A DNA stretch of 64,000 nt from Streptomyces plumbidurans (GCF_019857225.1 NZ_JAFJSY010000017.1:1-64000), one strand, 5' to 3'. Positions 18,630 through 28,674 are shown, counted from the stretch's first letter. Numbers and translations: made by a program. Notes: generated from the sequence alone by a model not told the origin.

Positions 18630-20516
18630 ATGCCCGAATCGGCACCGGATCCAAGATCTCTCGCAGAACTACGGGATGCGATGTCTGTCAGGACAGATGA
18701 GGAAATGTCGGGCGAGGTTCCCACCCGATCACGCGGCGCGCGGCGCGTGGTGCACGGTCCGCGTCCCGAGGCCGTGCCGGTCCTGGTCGCCAGAGCGTGT
18801 GCCCTCGTCGGCCTGCTGGACGTCGGGGCGGGTGTCTTCCCGCGCTTCCGTCACAGCCGTATGCACACCCTCGCCGAGGTGCTGCCCGGCTCGTTCGGGC
18901 CCTTCGCGGCGGCGCTCTCGCTGAGCGCGGGCCTTCTTCTGCTGCTGCTCGCCCACGGCCTCAAGCGCGGCAAACGCCGGGCCTGGCGGGCGGCGGTGGC
19001 GCTGCTGCCCGCGGGCGCCGTGGCCCAGTTCACGTACCGGCACTCCGTCGTCGGGGTGCTCATCTCGCTCGCGCTGCTCGCGCCCCTGCTGCGCCATCGC
19101 GACCAGTTCAGGGCGCTGCCCGACCCGCGCAGCCGGTGGCGTGCGCTCGCCAACTTCGTCCTCATGGGCGCCGGTTCCCTCGTGCTCGGACTGATCATCG
19201 TCAGCGTCCACCCGAACCGCATGGTCGGCGACCCGAGCCTGGCCGATCGCATCACGCACGTGCTCTACGGCCTGTTCGGCTTCGAGGGCCCGGTGGACTA
19301 TCAGGGCAACACCTCCTGGACGGTCGCGTTCTCGCTGGGCGCCCTCGGGCTGATCACCGCCGTGACCACCATTTATCTCGCCTTCCGGCCCGAACACCCG
19401 GCGGCGCGCCTGACGGAGGAGGACGAGGCACGCCTGCGGGCGCTTCTGGACAAGCATGGCAGGCGCGACTCGCTCGGTCACTTCGCGCTGCGCCGCGACA
19501 AGGCCGTGGTCTTCTCGCCGAGCGGCAAGGCGGCGGTGACGTACCGCGTCGTGTCCGGTGTGATGCTCGCCAGCGGCGACCCCATCGGCGACGTCGAGGC
19601 CTGGCCGGGCGCCATCGAGCGCTTCATGGACGAGGCCAAGGCGCACTCCTGGACCCCGGCCGTGATGGGCTGCTCGGAGACGGGCGGCGAGGTGTGGACC
19701 CGGGAGACCGGCCTCGACGCCCTCGAACTGGGCGACGAGGCGGTGGTGGACGTCGCGGATTTCTCGCTCACCGGCCGCGCGATGCGCAATGTGCGCCAGA
19801 TGGTCAAGCGCATCGAGCGCGCCGGTTACGAAACCCGGGTACGACGCGTGCGTGACCTCGGCGAGGCCGAGCTGGAGCGGATCCGCAAGGCCGCCGAGGA
19901 CTGGCGCGGCACCGACACCGAGCGCGGCTTCTCCATGGCGCTGGGCCGTGTGGGCGACCCCTCCGACGGCGACTGCCTGATCGCCACCGCGCACAAGGCC
20001 GACGCCGAGCCGGGGGCGTACGGCGACCTCAAGGCGATTCTGCACTTCGTCCCCTGGGGCACGGACGGAGCCTCGCTGGACCTGATGCGCCGCGACCGCT
20101 CGGCCGACCCCGGCATGAACGAGCTCCTCATCGTCGCGGCACTCAACGCGGCGCCGAAGTTCGGCATCACGCGCGTGTCGCTCAACTTCGCGATGTTCCG
20201 CTCGGCGCTCGCCCGAGGCGAGAAGATCGGCGCGGGCCCGGTGCTGCGCGCCTGGCGCGGGCTGCTGGTGTTCCTCTCGCGCTGGTTCCAGATCGAGTCC
20301 CTGTACAAGTTCAACGCCAAGTTCCGGCCGCGCTGGGAGCCGCGCTTCGTGGTCTACCGCGCCTCCGCCGACCTGCCGCGGATCGGTTTCGCCGCCATGC
20401 AGGCGGAAGGGTTCGTCAACCTCGCTCTCCCGCTGCCGCGCTTCCTGCGCCGCCGCGGAAGCGCCCCGCGCGTGTGCCCCCACTCCCTCGCGGAGCGCGA
20501 CGTACGCGCGGCCTGA
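18630..20516 (+). CDS. MprF-like phosphatidylglycerol lysyltransferase (DUF2156)
   Basis: A 628-residue membrane protein with about five to six transmembrane helices in residues 50-260 and a cytoplasmic GNAT-like DUF2156 domain (about 270-600; GVMLASGDPIGD, GFSMALGR, LDLMRRD, SLNFAMFRS). Such proteins transfer an aminoacyl group from tRNA to phosphatidylglycerol and reduce sensitivity to cationic peptides. Unlike mycobacterial LysX it lacks a fused lysyl-tRNA synthetase. The start is uncertain: ATG 18630 fits the promoter, while ATG 18681 and 18705 (preceded by GAGGAA) are in frame. Confidence 0.87.
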   Translation: MPESAPDPRSLAELRDAMSVRTDEEMSGEVPTRSRGARRVVHGPRPEAVPVLVARACALVGLLDVGAGVFPRFRHSRMHTLAEVLPGSFGPFAAALSLSAGLLLLLLAHGLKRGKRRAWRAAVALLPAGAVAQFTYRHSVVGVLISLALLAPLLRHRDQFRALPDPRSRWRALANFVLMGAGSLVLGLIIVSVHPNRMVGDPSLADRITHVLYGLFGFEGPVDYQGNTSWTVAFSLGALGLITAVTTIYLAFRPEHPAARLTEEDEARLRALLDKHGRRDSLGHFALRRDKAVVFSPSGKAAVTYRVVSGVMLASGDPIGDVEAWPGAIERFMDEAKAHSWTPAVMGCSETGGEVWTRETGLDALELGDEAVVDVADFSLTGRAMRNVRQMVKRIERAGYETRVRRVRDLGEAELERIRKAAEDWRGTDTERGFSMALGRVGDPSDGDCLIATAHKADAEPGAYGDLKAILHFVPWGTDGASLDLMRRDRSADPGMNELLIVAALNAAPKFGITRVSLNFAMFRSALARGEKIGAGPVLRAWRGLLVFLSRWFQIESLYKFNAKFRPRWEPRFVVYRASADLPRIGFAAMQAEGFVNLALPLPRFLRRRGSAPRVCPHSLAERDVRAA

Positions 20517-20576
20517 GCACGGCCGGCGACCGGACGCCGGCCGCTGCGGTCCGCACCCACGGCATACGCTGAACGC

Positions 20577-21518
20577 ATGAGCAAGCAGAGCGGACGCGGA
20601 CGCGTCGCGGGCCTTCCGGAATGGGACCGCTGCGCGGTCATGGGGGTCGTGAACGTCACGCCCGATTCCTTCTCCGACGGCGGCCGCTTCTTCGACACCA
20701 CGGCCGCCGTCAAGCACGGCCTCGAACTGGTCGCCGAGGGAGCGGACCTGGTCGACGTCGGCGGCGAGTCCACCCGGCCCGGCGCCACGCGCGTGGACGA
20801 GGCCGAGGAACTCAGGCGGGTCATCCCCGTCGTGCGCGGACTGGCCTCCGAGGGCGTCACCGTCTCCGTCGACACCATGCGCGCCTGTGTCGCCGAGCGG
20901 TCCCTCGCGGCCGGCGCCGCCCTCGTCAACGACGTCAGCGGCGGCCTGGCCGACCCCGCGATGATCCCGGTGGTGGCCGAGGCCGGCGCCCCCTTCGTCG
21001 TGATGCACTGGCGCGGCTTTTTGGAGGGCGGCAACGTCAGGGGCGTCTACGAGGACATCGTCACCGAGGTCCTCGACGAACTGCACGCGCGCGTGGAGGC
21101 CGTTCTGGCCGGCGGCATCGCCCCCGACCGGATCGTGGTCGACCCCGGTCTCGGCTTCTCCAAGGACGCCGAGCACGACCTCGTGCTGCTCGCCCACCTC
21201 GACCGTCTCCTCGGCCTCGGCCGCCCGCTGCTCGTCGCCGCCTCCCGCAAGCGGTTCCTCGGACGCGTGCTCGCCGGACCCGAGGGCGCGCCGCCGCCCG
21301 CGCGCGAGCGCGACGCCGCGACGGCCGCGGTCTCCGCGCTCGCGGCGCAGGCGGGAGCGTGGGCGGTACGCGTGCACGAGGTGCGCGCGACGGCGGACGC
21401 CGTACGTGTCGCACGCGCCGTGGAAGGGGCGCGCACCGACGTTGACGCACGCCCCGCTACGGACGCACGCACTGCTGCTGACGCGCCGGGCGACGAGACG
21501 ACGAGCGGACCCCGGTGA
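20577..21518 (+). CDS. folP: Dihydropteroate synthase FolP
   Basis: Condenses 6-hydroxymethyl-dihydropterin pyrophosphate with p-aminobenzoate; it is the sulfonamide target. Signatures are NVTPDSFSDGG at 26-36, DVGGESTRPGA near 60-70, a VNDVSGG segment, VDPGLGFSK and the SRKRFLG loop. At 313 residues it carries about 35 extra C-terminal residues rich in Ala/Asp/Thr, probably disordered. TACGCT ends exactly six bases before the ATG with no Shine-Dalgarno sequence, suggesting a leaderless mRNA. The next gene overlaps by 4 bp. Confidence 0.95.
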   Translation: MSKQSGRGRVAGLPEWDRCAVMGVVNVTPDSFSDGGRFFDTTAAVKHGLELVAEGADLVDVGGESTRPGATRVDEAEELRRVIPVVRGLASEGVTVSVDTMRACVAERSLAAGAALVNDVSGGLADPAMIPVVAEAGAPFVVMHWRGFLEGGNVRGVYEDIVTEVLDELHARVEAVLAGGIAPDRIVVDPGLGFSKDAEHDLVLLAHLDRLLGLGRPLLVAASRKRFLGRVLAGPEGAPPPARERDAATAAVSALAAQAGAWAVRVHEVRATADAVRVARAVEGARTDVDARPATDARTAADAPGDETTSGPR

Positions 21519-22018
21519 GCGCCCCCCACACCGACGTCGAGCAGGTGGAAGCCGCCAACACCACCTTCTACGAGGCCATGGAGCGCGGCGACTTCGAGGC
21601 GCTGTCCGCGCTCTGGCTCGAACCGTCCGACCTGGGCGTCGACGAGGAGTACCACGACCCGGCCGACACCGGGGTGGTCTCGTGCGTGCACCCCGGCTGG
21701 CCCGTGCTGACCGGCCGCGGCGAGGTACTGCGGTCGTACGCGCTGATCATGGCGAACACCGACTACATCCAGTTCTTCCTCACCGACGTGCATGTCTCCG
21801 TGACCGGGGACACCGCCCTGGTGACCTGCACCGAGAACATCCTCAGCGGCGGCCCCGCGCCCGAGGGGGACGAGGAACTCGGCCCGCTGGTCGGCCAGCT
21901 GGTGGTCGCCACGAACGCCTTCTGCCGCACCCCCGCCGGCTGGAAGCTCTGGTCCCACCATGCCTCCCCGGTGATGGCCGAAACCGACGAGTCCGAGGAC
22001 GACGACTCACCCTCCTGA
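21515..22018 (+). CDS. NTF2-like (SnoaL/DUF4440-type) protein
   Basis: A 167-residue protein with the cone-shaped NTF2-like pattern: an N-terminal helix QVEAANTTFYEAMERGDFEAL, a CVHPGW segment, GRGEVLRSYALIM, and terminal beta strands ending in WKLWSHHAS. The function is unknown; these folds may be binding proteins or small enzymes. The GTG start overlaps the folP stop by 4 bp, so it is translated with folP, and conservation in the folate locus suggests a linked role. Confidence 0.82.
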   Translation: MSAPHTDVEQVEAANTTFYEAMERGDFEALSALWLEPSDLGVDEEYHDPADTGVVSCVHPGWPVLTGRGEVLRSYALIMANTDYIQFFLTDVHVSVTGDTALVTCTENILSGGPAPEGDEELGPLVGQLVVATNAFCRTPAGWKLWSHHASPVMAETDESEDDDSPS

Positions 22019-22031
22019 GTGGGTAGGCGCC

Positions 22032-22094
22032 CGATGGGACCGAGAAACGGCCCGGTGGGACCAGGAAGTGGCCCGGTGGGACCAACGAGTGGTT
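22032..22094. repeat. Three tandem 21-bp repeats
   Basis: Units at 22032, 22053 and 22074 follow cg(a/g)tgggacc with a conserved ag(a/t)(a/g)g tail. They lie directly after the NTF2-like gene. The remaining 211 bases up to folB hold only weak inverted repeats and no gene I can support. Confidence 0.7.
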
Positions 22095-22305
22095 GGAATC
22101 ACGGGCCCCTGGGTAGGGGCGGCTACCAACCCGTGAGCCGCCGCCTTCCCCAGGGAAAACACGCGAGTATGCCTCTGGCCCCGGCACAGGCCCACACCCC
22201 GTGGCCCGGTCCTGTCAGTGCCCGCAGGTAGATTCGTTCGAGGCCGGTGTGCCGCCCGCACACGGCACGGACCGGCCGTGACCGACGATTGCAGGAGTGA
22301 TTCGC

Positions 22306-22665
22306 GTGGATCGTGTCGCGTTGCGCGGCCTGAAGGCCCGCGGGCACCACGGCGTGTTCCCCAAGGAGCGCGAGGAGGGTCAGACCTTCATCGTGGACCT
22401 CGTCCTCGGCCTGGACACCCGCCCGGCCGCCGCCGACGACGACCTGGCGAAGACGGTGCACTACGGCATCGTGGCGGAGGAGGTCGTGGCCGTCGTCAAG
22501 GGCGAGCCCGTCAACCTCGTCGAGACGCTCGCCGAGCGCATCGCCCAGGTCTGTCTGAAGCACGAGGGGGTCGAGGAGGTCGAGGTCTGCGTCCACAAGC
22601 CGGACGCGCCGATCACGGTCCCCTTCGACGACGTGACCGTCACCATCATCCGGAGCCGAGTATGA
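22306..22665 (+). CDS. folB: Dihydroneopterin aldolase FolB
   Basis: Cleaves 7,8-dihydroneopterin to 6-hydroxymethyl-dihydropterin and glycolaldehyde. The protein is 119 residues, normal for the family, with ALRGLKARGHHGVFPKERE at the N-terminus, a DDLAKTVHYG segment, LVETLAERIA and a KPDAPI motif. I chose GTG 22306 because AGGAG at 22293-22297 is eight bases upstream; the GTG at 22297 overlaps that ribosome-binding site. Its stop overlaps the folK start (ATGA). Confidence 0.94.
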   Translation: MDRVALRGLKARGHHGVFPKEREEGQTFIVDLVLGLDTRPAAADDDLAKTVHYGIVAEEVVAVVKGEPVNLVETLAERIAQVCLKHEGVEEVEVCVHKPDAPITVPFDDVTVTIIRSRV

Positions 22666-23273
22666 CCGCGTCCTTCACCGAGGATCACAGCGACCCGACC
22701 GTACAGCCGGTGCCCGCCTCCGTCGTGGCCCAGGTGGACGCCGCCGACACGACGCTGCACAACCCCCAACGGGCCGTGATCTCCCTCGGCGCCAACCTCG
22801 GCAACCGCCTGGAGACCCTGCAGGGCGCCATCGACGCCCTGGAGGACACCCCCGGCCTGCGCATCAAGGCCGTCTCGCCGGTTTACGAGACGGAGCCCTG
22901 GGGCGTCGAGCCCGGCAGCCAGCCGTCGTACTTCAACGCGGTCGTCGTGCTCAAGACCACCCTCCCGCCGTCCTCGCTCCTGGAGCGGGCCCACGCGGTC
23001 GAGGAGGCCTTCCACCGGGTGCGGGACGAGCGCTGGGGCGCACGCACCCTCGACGTCGACATCGTCGCGTACGCCGACGTCGTGGACGACGACCCGCACC
23101 TCACGCTCCCCCACCCGCGGGCCCACGAGCGCGCCTTCGTCCTCGCCCCCTGGTACGACGTCGACCCCGACGCCCAGGTGCCCGGCCGTGGCGCGGTCGC
23201 CGATCTCCTGGACGCCGTCACGCGCGCGGGCGTGACACCCCGCGGGGACCTGGAACTCCACCTGCCCGAGTAG
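22662..23273 (+). CDS. folK: 6-hydroxymethyl-7,8-dihydropterin pyrophosphokinase FolK
   Basis: Transfers pyrophosphate from ATP to the folate pterin, feeding FolP. After a 35-residue non-conserved N-terminus come SLGANLGNR (46-54), YETEPWG, YFNAVV, RWGARTLDVDI and PHPRAHERAFVL, the complete HPPK signature set. It is 203 residues long. The ATG at 22662 overlaps the folB stop by 4 bp. The N-terminal extension is typical for actinobacteria. Confidence 0.95.
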   Translation: MTASFTEDHSDPTVQPVPASVVAQVDAADTTLHNPQRAVISLGANLGNRLETLQGAIDALEDTPGLRIKAVSPVYETEPWGVEPGSQPSYFNAVVVLKTTLPPSSLLERAHAVEEAFHRVRDERWGARTLDVDIVAYADVVDDDPHLTLPHPRAHERAFVLAPWYDVDPDAQVPGRGAVADLLDAVTRAGVTPRGDLELHLPE

Positions 23274-23342
23274 TCGTTAAGGTCGAGACGACCACTGTCT
23301 GCGGGACGGTCCGCCAGGACCCGGGGGAGTTGAAGGGACACC

Positions 23343-23831
23343 GTGAGAGAGCTGCGCATCAGGGTGCTGGTCGGCGTGTTCATCGTGGCCGGAATCCTGT
23401 CCTGGGCGGGCGCCCGCCTGTGGAACGCGATCGGGACCCTGCCCAGCGTCCCCCTGGCCGCCCCCATCGTGCTCGCCCTGATCGCGGTGGTCCTGCTGGC
23501 CACGGCGTTCTCCCTGCGCGCCCGTCTCAAGGCGCAGCGCGAGCGGCGCCCGGAGGCCAAGGGCGTCGACCCGCTGATGGCGGCCCGTGCGGTCGTCTTC
23601 GGCCAGGCCAGCGCCCTGGTGGCCGCGCTCGTCGCCGGGATGTACGGCGGCACGGGCGCCTTCTTGCTGGAGCTGCTCGACATCCCGGCCCGCCGTGACC
23701 AGGCCATCTACGCCGGCTTCTCGGTCGTGGCGGGCATCGCGGTCATAGTGGCCGCGATCTTCCTGGAGCGCGTGTGCCGGCTCCCGGAGGACGACGACGA
23801 GCACAACAACGGCGCGGCGTCGCCCGCCTGA
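23343..23831 (+). CDS. DUF3180 membrane protein
   Basis: A 162-residue protein with four predicted transmembrane helices: about 5-22, 34-53, 80-105 and 122-142. It matches the actinobacterial DUF3180 family, which habitually follows folK. The function is unknown. The GTG start at 23343 has GAAGGGA four bases upstream. The C-terminal tail is acidic and cytoplasmic. Confidence 0.84.
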   Translation: MRELRIRVLVGVFIVAGILSWAGARLWNAIGTLPSVPLAAPIVLALIAVVLLATAFSLRARLKAQRERRPEAKGVDPLMAARAVVFGQASALVAALVAGMYGGTGAFLLELLDIPARRDQAIYAGFSVVAGIAVIVAAIFLERVCRLPEDDDEHNNGAASPA

Positions 23832-23863
23832 AACCGTTTGAACCCGCGTGGCGGCAGGCGTCG

Positions 23864-24469
23864 TCAGCGCGCCATGATCAGGCTCATCGCCTCGTTGCGG
23901 GTGGCCGGGTCGCGCAGCTGACCGCGCACCGCCGACGTTATGGTCTTGGCCCCGGGCTTGCGGACCCCGCGCATCGACATGCACATGTGCTCGCACTCCA
24001 CGACGACGATCACGCCGCGCGGTTCCAGGATCTGCATCAGCGAATCGGCGATCTGCGTGGTGAGACGTTCCTGCACCTGAGGCCGGCGGGCGTACACGTC
24101 CACGAGCCGGGCCAGCTTCGACAGGCCCGTGATCTTGCCGTCGGTGGACGGGATGTATCCGACGTGGGCCACCCCCACGAACGGCACCAGGTGATGCTCG
24201 CAGGAGCTCAGCACCTCGATGTCCTTCACGAGCACCATCTCGTCGTGGCCGAGATCGAACGTCGTCGTCAGCACGTCCTCGGGCTTCTGCCACAGCCCCG
24301 CGAAGATCTCCTTGTACGCCCGCGCGACCCGTGCCGGTGTCTCCCTGAGCCCCTCCCGCTCCGGGTCCTCACCGACCGCGATGAGCAGCTCCCGTACGGC
24401 GTTCTCGGCGCGCTTCTCGTCGAACTCGCCGATCGAACCCTCGCCGTCCAGCGTCACGGGGTCGGTCAT
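23864..24469 (-). CDS. folE: GTP cyclohydrolase I FolE
   Basis: Converts GTP to 7,8-dihydroneopterin triphosphate, the first folate step. It has 201 residues. The zinc ligands Cys90 and His93 (SSCEHH) and Cys163 (ECEHMC) are all present, as is the [11 protein letters not shown] segment. ATG 24469 is preferred over the longer reading frame because GAGG lies six bases upstream and the family start fits. It converges with the folP-folB-folK group, so the folate genes lie in two opposed units. Confidence 0.96.
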   Translation of the reverse strand: MTDPVTLDGEGSIGEFDEKRAENAVRELLIAVGEDPEREGLRETPARVARAYKEIFAGLWQKPEDVLTTTFDLGHDEMVLVKDIEVLSSCEHHLVPFVGVAHVGYIPSTDGKITGLSKLARLVDVYARRPQVQERLTTQIADSLMQILEPRGVIVVVECEHMCMSMRGVRKPGAKTITSAVRGQLRDPATRNEAMSLIMAR

Positions 24470-24536
24470 GTGGTGCCTCGTTCCTGTGCGGGTCTCGCGT
24501 GTGGGCTCACGCGCCTCGACTGCGGACATGGCTGAA

Positions 24537-24574
24537 TGCCGCACCCCCCAGGCTAGAACCTGGGGGGTGCGGCA
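24537..24574 (-). terminator. Strong hairpin terminator between ftsH and folE
   Basis: A perfect 16-bp stem closes a 6-base loop (ctagaa) 30 bases after the ftsH stop. There is no long U-tract, as is usual in Streptomyces. It should end ftsH transcription and insulate folE, which starts 68 bases further on. Confidence 0.8.
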
Positions 24575-24603
24575 ATCATTCCGGGCCTGTCGAGGCCGCC
24601 CGG

Positions 24604-26643
24604 TCAGTTCTCCGGGCGCTCCTCCGGGGCCGGCTCCGTCACCGGCGCCGACTCCGACGCGGTGGCCTTGGCGGTGGTGATCGCCGGGGCCGCGCCGTTG
24701 GCGCCGTTCGTCAGTGCGAGCTCCTTGGGGGAGAGCACCGGCGGGCGGGTCGACGGCGTGCGGCGGGACGAACCCGTCCAGGCGGGCCGCGGCGGACGCT
24801 TGACGATGGGGGCGAAGATCTCGGCGATCTCCTCCTTGCCCAGCGTCTCGCGCTCCAGCAGCTGCAGGACGAGGTTGTCGAGGACGTCGCGGTTCTCGAC
24901 CAGGATCTCCCAGGCCTCGTTGTGCGCGTTCTCGATGAGCTTCTTGACCTCCTCGTCCACCAGCGCGGCGACCTCTTCCGAGTAGTCGCGCTGGTGAGCC
25001 ATCTCACGTCCGAGGAAGGGCTCGGTGTTGTCGCCGCCGAACTTGATGGCGCCCAGCCGCTCGGTCATGCCGTACTGCGTGACCATCGCGCGGGCCGTGG
25101 TGGTGGCCTTCTCGATGTCGTTCGCAGCGCCCGTGGTCGGGTCGTGGAAGACGAGCTCCTCGGCCGCACGGCCGCCCAGCATGTAGGCCAGCTGGTCCAG
25201 CATCTCGTTGCGGGTCGTGGAGTACTTGTCCTCGTCCGGCAGGACCATCGTGTACCCGAGCGCACGGCCTCTGGAGAGGATCGTGATCTTGTGGACCGGG
25301 TCGGAGTTCGGAGACGCCGCCGCGACCAGGGCGTGACCGCCCTCGTGGTACGCGGTGATCTTCTTCTCCTTGTCCGACATGATCCGGGTCCGCTTCTGCG
25401 GGCCCGCGACCACACGGTCGATCGCCTCGTCCAGCATGGAGTTGTCGATCAGCTTCTTGTCGCTGCGGGCCGTCAGCAGCGCCGCCTCGTTCAGCACGTT
25501 CGACAGGTCCGCGCCGGTGAAGCCCGGCGTACGGCGGGCGACGGCCGACAGGTCGACGTCCGGCGCGACCGGCTTGCCCTTCTGGTGGACCTTGAGGATC
25601 TCCAGACGGCCCTGCAGGTCCGGCGGGTCGACCGCGATCTGGCGGTCGAAACGGCCGGGGCGCAGCAGCGCCGGGTCGAGGATGTCGGGCCGGTTCGTCG
25701 CGGCGATGAGGATCACGCCGCCCTTGACGTCGAAGCCGTCCATCTCGACGAGCAGCTGGTTCAGCGTCTGCTCGCGCTCGTCGTGACCACCGCCGAGGCC
25801 GGCGCCGCGATGGCGGCCGACCGCGTCGATCTCGTCGACGAAGACGATCGCCGGGGCGTTCGCCTTGGCCTGCTCGAACAGGTCACGGACACGCGAGGCA
25901 CCGACACCGACGAACATCTCGACGAAGTCGGAACCGGAGATCGAGTAGAAGGGGACCCCCGCCTCACCGGCGACGGCACGCGCGAGCAGCGTCTTGCCGG
26001 TACCGGGGCGGCCGTAGAGCAGCACGCCCTTGGGGATCTTGGCGCCGACGGCCTGGAACTTGGCCGGCTCCTGCAGGAACTCCTTGATCTCGTGGAGCTC
26101 CTCGACGGCCTCGTCACAGCCCGCCACGTCGGAGAACGTCGTCTTGGGGGTGTCCTTGGTGATGAGCTTGGCCTTGGACTTCCCGAAGTTCATGACCCGG
26201 GAGCCGCCGCCCTGCATCTGGTTCATCAGGAACAGGAAGACGACGACGATCAGGACGAAGGGGAGCAGGGAGAGCAGGATGCCCAGGAAGGGGTTCTGCT
26301 TCGACGGCGAAACGGTGTAGCCGTCGGGGATCTGCTTGTCCTGGTACTTGGTCTGCAGCGTGTTGGCGATGGTCACGCCCTGGTCGCCGATGTAGCTCGC
26401 CTGGATCTTCGAGCTGCCTTCGACCTTTACGCCGTCCTTGAGCTGGACCTTGACGGTCTGCTCGTCGCCGGTGGTCAGCTTGGCCTGTTCGACCTTGTTG
26501 TCATTGATCGCCGCCACGACCTGGCCGGTGTCCACCGTCTTGTAGCCGCCGGACGAGCCGACGACCTGCATCAACACGACCACGGCAAGGACGGCCAGCA
26601 CGATCCACATGACCGGCCCACGGAAGTATCGCTTCACGTCCAT
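24604..26643 (-). CDS. ftsH: ATP-dependent zinc metalloprotease FtsH
   Basis: Hexameric membrane AAA protease that degrades membrane and short-lived proteins. It has 679 residues. The N-terminal helix is at 11-28, an extracytoplasmic segment to about 117, the second helix at 118-140, then the AAA module with Walker A GRPGTGKT (211-218) and Walker [10 protein letters not shown], and the zinc site HEGGH (433-437). The usual second Walker A residue is Pro; here it is Arg. The C-terminal 60 residues are Pro/Thr/Ala-rich. ATG 26643 is the conventional start; ATG 26679 is also in frame. Confidence 0.95.
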   Translation of the reverse strand: MDVKRYFRGPVMWIVLAVLAVVVLMQVVGSSGGYKTVDTGQVVAAINDNKVEQAKLTTGDEQTVKVQLKDGVKVEGSSKIQASYIGDQGVTIANTLQTKYQDKQIPDGYTVSPSKQNPFLGILLSLLPFVLIVVVFLFLMNQMQGGGSRVMNFGKSKAKLITKDTPKTTFSDVAGCDEAVEELHEIKEFLQEPAKFQAVGAKIPKGVLLYGRPGTGKTLLARAVAGEAGVPFYSISGSDFVEMFVGVGASRVRDLFEQAKANAPAIVFVDEIDAVGRHRGAGLGGGHDEREQTLNQLLVEMDGFDVKGGVILIAATNRPDILDPALLRPGRFDRQIAVDPPDLQGRLEILKVHQKGKPVAPDVDLSAVARRTPGFTGADLSNVLNEAALLTARSDKKLIDNSMLDEAIDRVVAGPQKRTRIMSDKEKKITAYHEGGHALVAAASPNSDPVHKITILSRGRALGYTMVLPDEDKYSTTRNEMLDQLAYMLGGRAAEELVFHDPTTGAANDIEKATTTARAMVTQYGMTERLGAIKFGGDNTEPFLGREMAHQRDYSEEVAALVDEEVKKLIENAHNEAWEILVENRDVLDNLVLQLLERETLGKEEIAEIFAPIVKRPPRPAWTGSSRRTPSTRPPVLSPKELALTNGANGAAPAITTAKATASESAPVTEPAPEERPEN

Positions 26644-26826
26644 CCATACGGAGCGGTGTCGCCCCGTCCCTCCTGCCATAGTGAGTTTGATAAGACAGTT
26701 CTTCTGACGGTACCCCAGCTTTGTCGCACGAAGCCGCACGGGAGGGCTGGCAAGCCCGTCTGCATGCTCCAACGGCGCGAAACCCGCTGGGGTTCCCGAT
26801 CGTCCTACTAAGACGGCCTCACTGGC

Positions 26827-27387
26827 TCAGCCGCCGTAGACGTGAGGCGCGAGCGTACCCACGAACGGGAGATTGCGGTACTTCTCGGCGTAGTCGAGGC
26901 CGTATCCCACGACGAACTCGTTGGCGATGTCGAAACCGACCCACTCCACGTCGATGGCGACCTTGGCGGCGTCCGGCTTGCGCAGCAGCGTGCACACCTT
27001 GAGGGACTCCGGCTCGCGCGAGCCGAGGTTGGACAGCAGCCACGACAGGGTCAGGCCGGAGTCGATGATGTCCTCGACGATCAGGACGTGCTTGCCCTTG
27101 ATGTCGGTGTCGAGGTCCTTGAGGATCCGCACCACGCCGGAGGACTGGGTGCCCGCGCCGTACGACGACACGGCCATCCAGTCCATGGTGACGGGGGTGG
27201 ACAGCGCCCGGGCGAGGTCGGCCATGACCATCACCGCGCCCTTGAGGACACCGACGATGAGCAGGTCCTTGCCCGCGTACTCAGCGTCGATCTTCGCGGC
27301 CAGGTCGAGCAGCTTCGCGTCGATCTCTTCCTTGGTGATGAGCACCTCTTTGAGGTCGGTGCCCATGTCTTTCGCGTCCACCCGCAT
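26827..27387 (-). CDS. hpt: Hypoxanthine phosphoribosyltransferase
   Basis: Salvages hypoxanthine and guanine to IMP and GMP with PRPP. It has 186 residues. The PRPP-binding loop [11 protein letters not shown] and the active-site segments GVLKGA, SSYG and [18 protein letters not shown] mark the HPRT family. ATG 27387 gives the usual actinobacterial length; ATG 27366 is possible. It lies downstream of tilS and upstream of ftsH, the widespread bacterial order tilS-hpt-ftsH. Confidence 0.95.
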   Translation of the reverse strand: MRVDAKDMGTDLKEVLITKEEIDAKLLDLAAKIDAEYAGKDLLIVGVLKGAVMVMADLARALSTPVTMDWMAVSSYGAGTQSSGVVRILKDLDTDIKGKHVLIVEDIIDSGLTLSWLLSNLGSREPESLKVCTLLRKPDAAKVAIDVEWVGFDIANEFVVGYGLDYAEKYRNLPFVGTLAPHVYGG

Positions 27388-27418
27388 CACTTTCGGTCGT
27401 CCCAGCGGCCGCCCATCA

Positions 27419-27451
27419 CCCCCCAAAGGGGGGCAAGGTTTCAGCCTTGCC
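27419..27451 (-). terminator. Two adjacent hairpins between tilS and hpt
   Basis: A six-base C6-aaa-G6 hairpin (27419-27433) abuts a 7-bp GGCAAGG/CCTTGCC hairpin (27432-27451) that includes the tilS stop codon. They lie 32-64 bases before the hpt ATG. They may attenuate read-through from tilS or shape the hpt leader; no U-tract is seen. Confidence 0.5.
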
Positions 27452-28484
27452 GAATCACCAGTCTGCCACCCTGGCGCTGCGCGACGACTTTGCCCGGGAG
27501 ATTGATGACTCCCTGGCCGCGCCAGCGGGTGATCAGCCGGTCGACTTCCTCGATGTGCCGGGCGAACAGCGAACCGGCGGGCGCCCCGGCCTCGATGGCG
27601 GCCCTGCGCAGGATGCGGCGGCGCACGGCGGGCGGCAGGGCGTAGAGCTTGGCGCACTCCAGGCGGCCCGCCGCGTCCCGTACGGAGGTCTCGGCCTGGC
27701 TGGCCCAGGAGTCGAGGGCGTCGGCGTCGTCGCGGGAGAGCTGCGCGGTGCGGGCCAGGGCCTCGACGACGCCCTTGCCGAGCGCCTTCTCCAGGGCGGG
27801 CAGGCCCTCGTGGCGCAGCCGGGAGCGGGTGTAGGCCGGGTCGGCGTTGTGCGGGTCGTCCCAGACGGGGAGCGACTGGACCATGCAGGCCTTGCGGGCG
27901 GTCTGGCGGTCGAGCCTGAGGAACGGGCGGCGGTAACGGCCGTCGGCCCCCGAGACCGCGGCCATTCCGGACAGGGAGCGGATGCCCGAGCCGCGGGCGA
28001 GGCCGAGCAGCACTGTCTCGGCCTGATCGTCGCGGGTGTGGCCGAGCAGGACCGCGGTGGCGCCGTGGCGGACGGCCGCGGCGTCCAGCGCGGCGTAGCG
28101 CGCGTCGCGGGCGGCGGCTTCGGGCCCGCCGTCGCGGCCGACGGTGACGGCCACGGAGTCGACCGGGTCGAGGCCAAGCTCGCGCAGGCGCTGCGCGACT
28201 TCCTCGGCGCGCTGGTCGGAACCCTGCTGCAGGCCGTGGTCGACGGTGATGCCGCCGGCCCGGATGCCGAGTTTGGGGGCCTCGAAGGCGAGGGCGGAGG
28301 CGAGGGCCATGGAGTCGGCGCCGCCGGAGCATGCCACGAGCACGAGCGGCGACGACCGGCGCTCGTGCGAGACCTGCTCGAAGCGCCCGTAGGCCTTGGA
28401 GGCGGTCTGGTGCTCGTTGAGGATGTCGTGAAGGACGTGGCGGACCGCCAGGCGTATCGCCGCGACCGCTGGATGGGGACCCAT
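27441..28484 (-). CDS. tilS: tRNA(Ile)-lysidine synthase TilS
   Basis: Adds lysine to C34 of the tRNA-Ile(CAU) anticodon, so it is needed to read AUA and is essential. It has 347 residues. The PP-loop SGGADS is at 53-58, followed by HGLQQGSD and a [13 protein letters not shown] helix, and a C-terminal substrate-recognition region. The shorter actinobacterial form lacks the distal TilS_C domain. ATG 28484. It is first in the tilS-hpt-ftsH series. Confidence 0.94.
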   Translation of the reverse strand: MGPHPAVAAIRLAVRHVLHDILNEHQTASKAYGRFEQVSHERRSSPLVLVACSGGADSMALASALAFEAPKLGIRAGGITVDHGLQQGSDQRAEEVAQRLRELGLDPVDSVAVTVGRDGGPEAAARDARYAALDAAAVRHGATAVLLGHTRDDQAETVLLGLARGSGIRSLSGMAAVSGADGRYRRPFLRLDRQTARKACMVQSLPVWDDPHNADPAYTRSRLRHEGLPALEKALGKGVVEALARTAQLSRDDADALDSWASQAETSVRDAAGRLECAKLYALPPAVRRRILRRAAIEAGAPAGSLFARHIEEVDRLITRWRGQGVINLPGKVVAQRQGGRLVIRQG

Positions 28485-28519
28485 GTCCGGTTCCCTTCAT
28501 GAAGTTTTCGGGGGGTGAG

Positions 28520-28563
28520 CCCGGTTCGGTCACTCAGAGTGTGTAGATGGTGACAGAACCGGG
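28520..28563 (-). terminator. Long imperfect hairpin upstream of tilS
   Basis: Arms CCCGGTTC-g-GTCAC and GTGAC-a-GAACCGGG form 13 pairs with one mismatch around a 16-base loop. It lies between the metalloprotease stop and the tilS start. It is either the metalloprotease terminator or a structured tilS leader. Confidence 0.5.
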
Positions 28564-28674
28564 ACGTTCCCCGAGCATCGCACGCCTACCCATGGCTCAC
28601 GGTCCCTCGGACGGGTGATTGGAGGGGCGTTCGCCTGCCGTCGGCCGGATTCGTTTCACGACCCCCCGCGGGGT

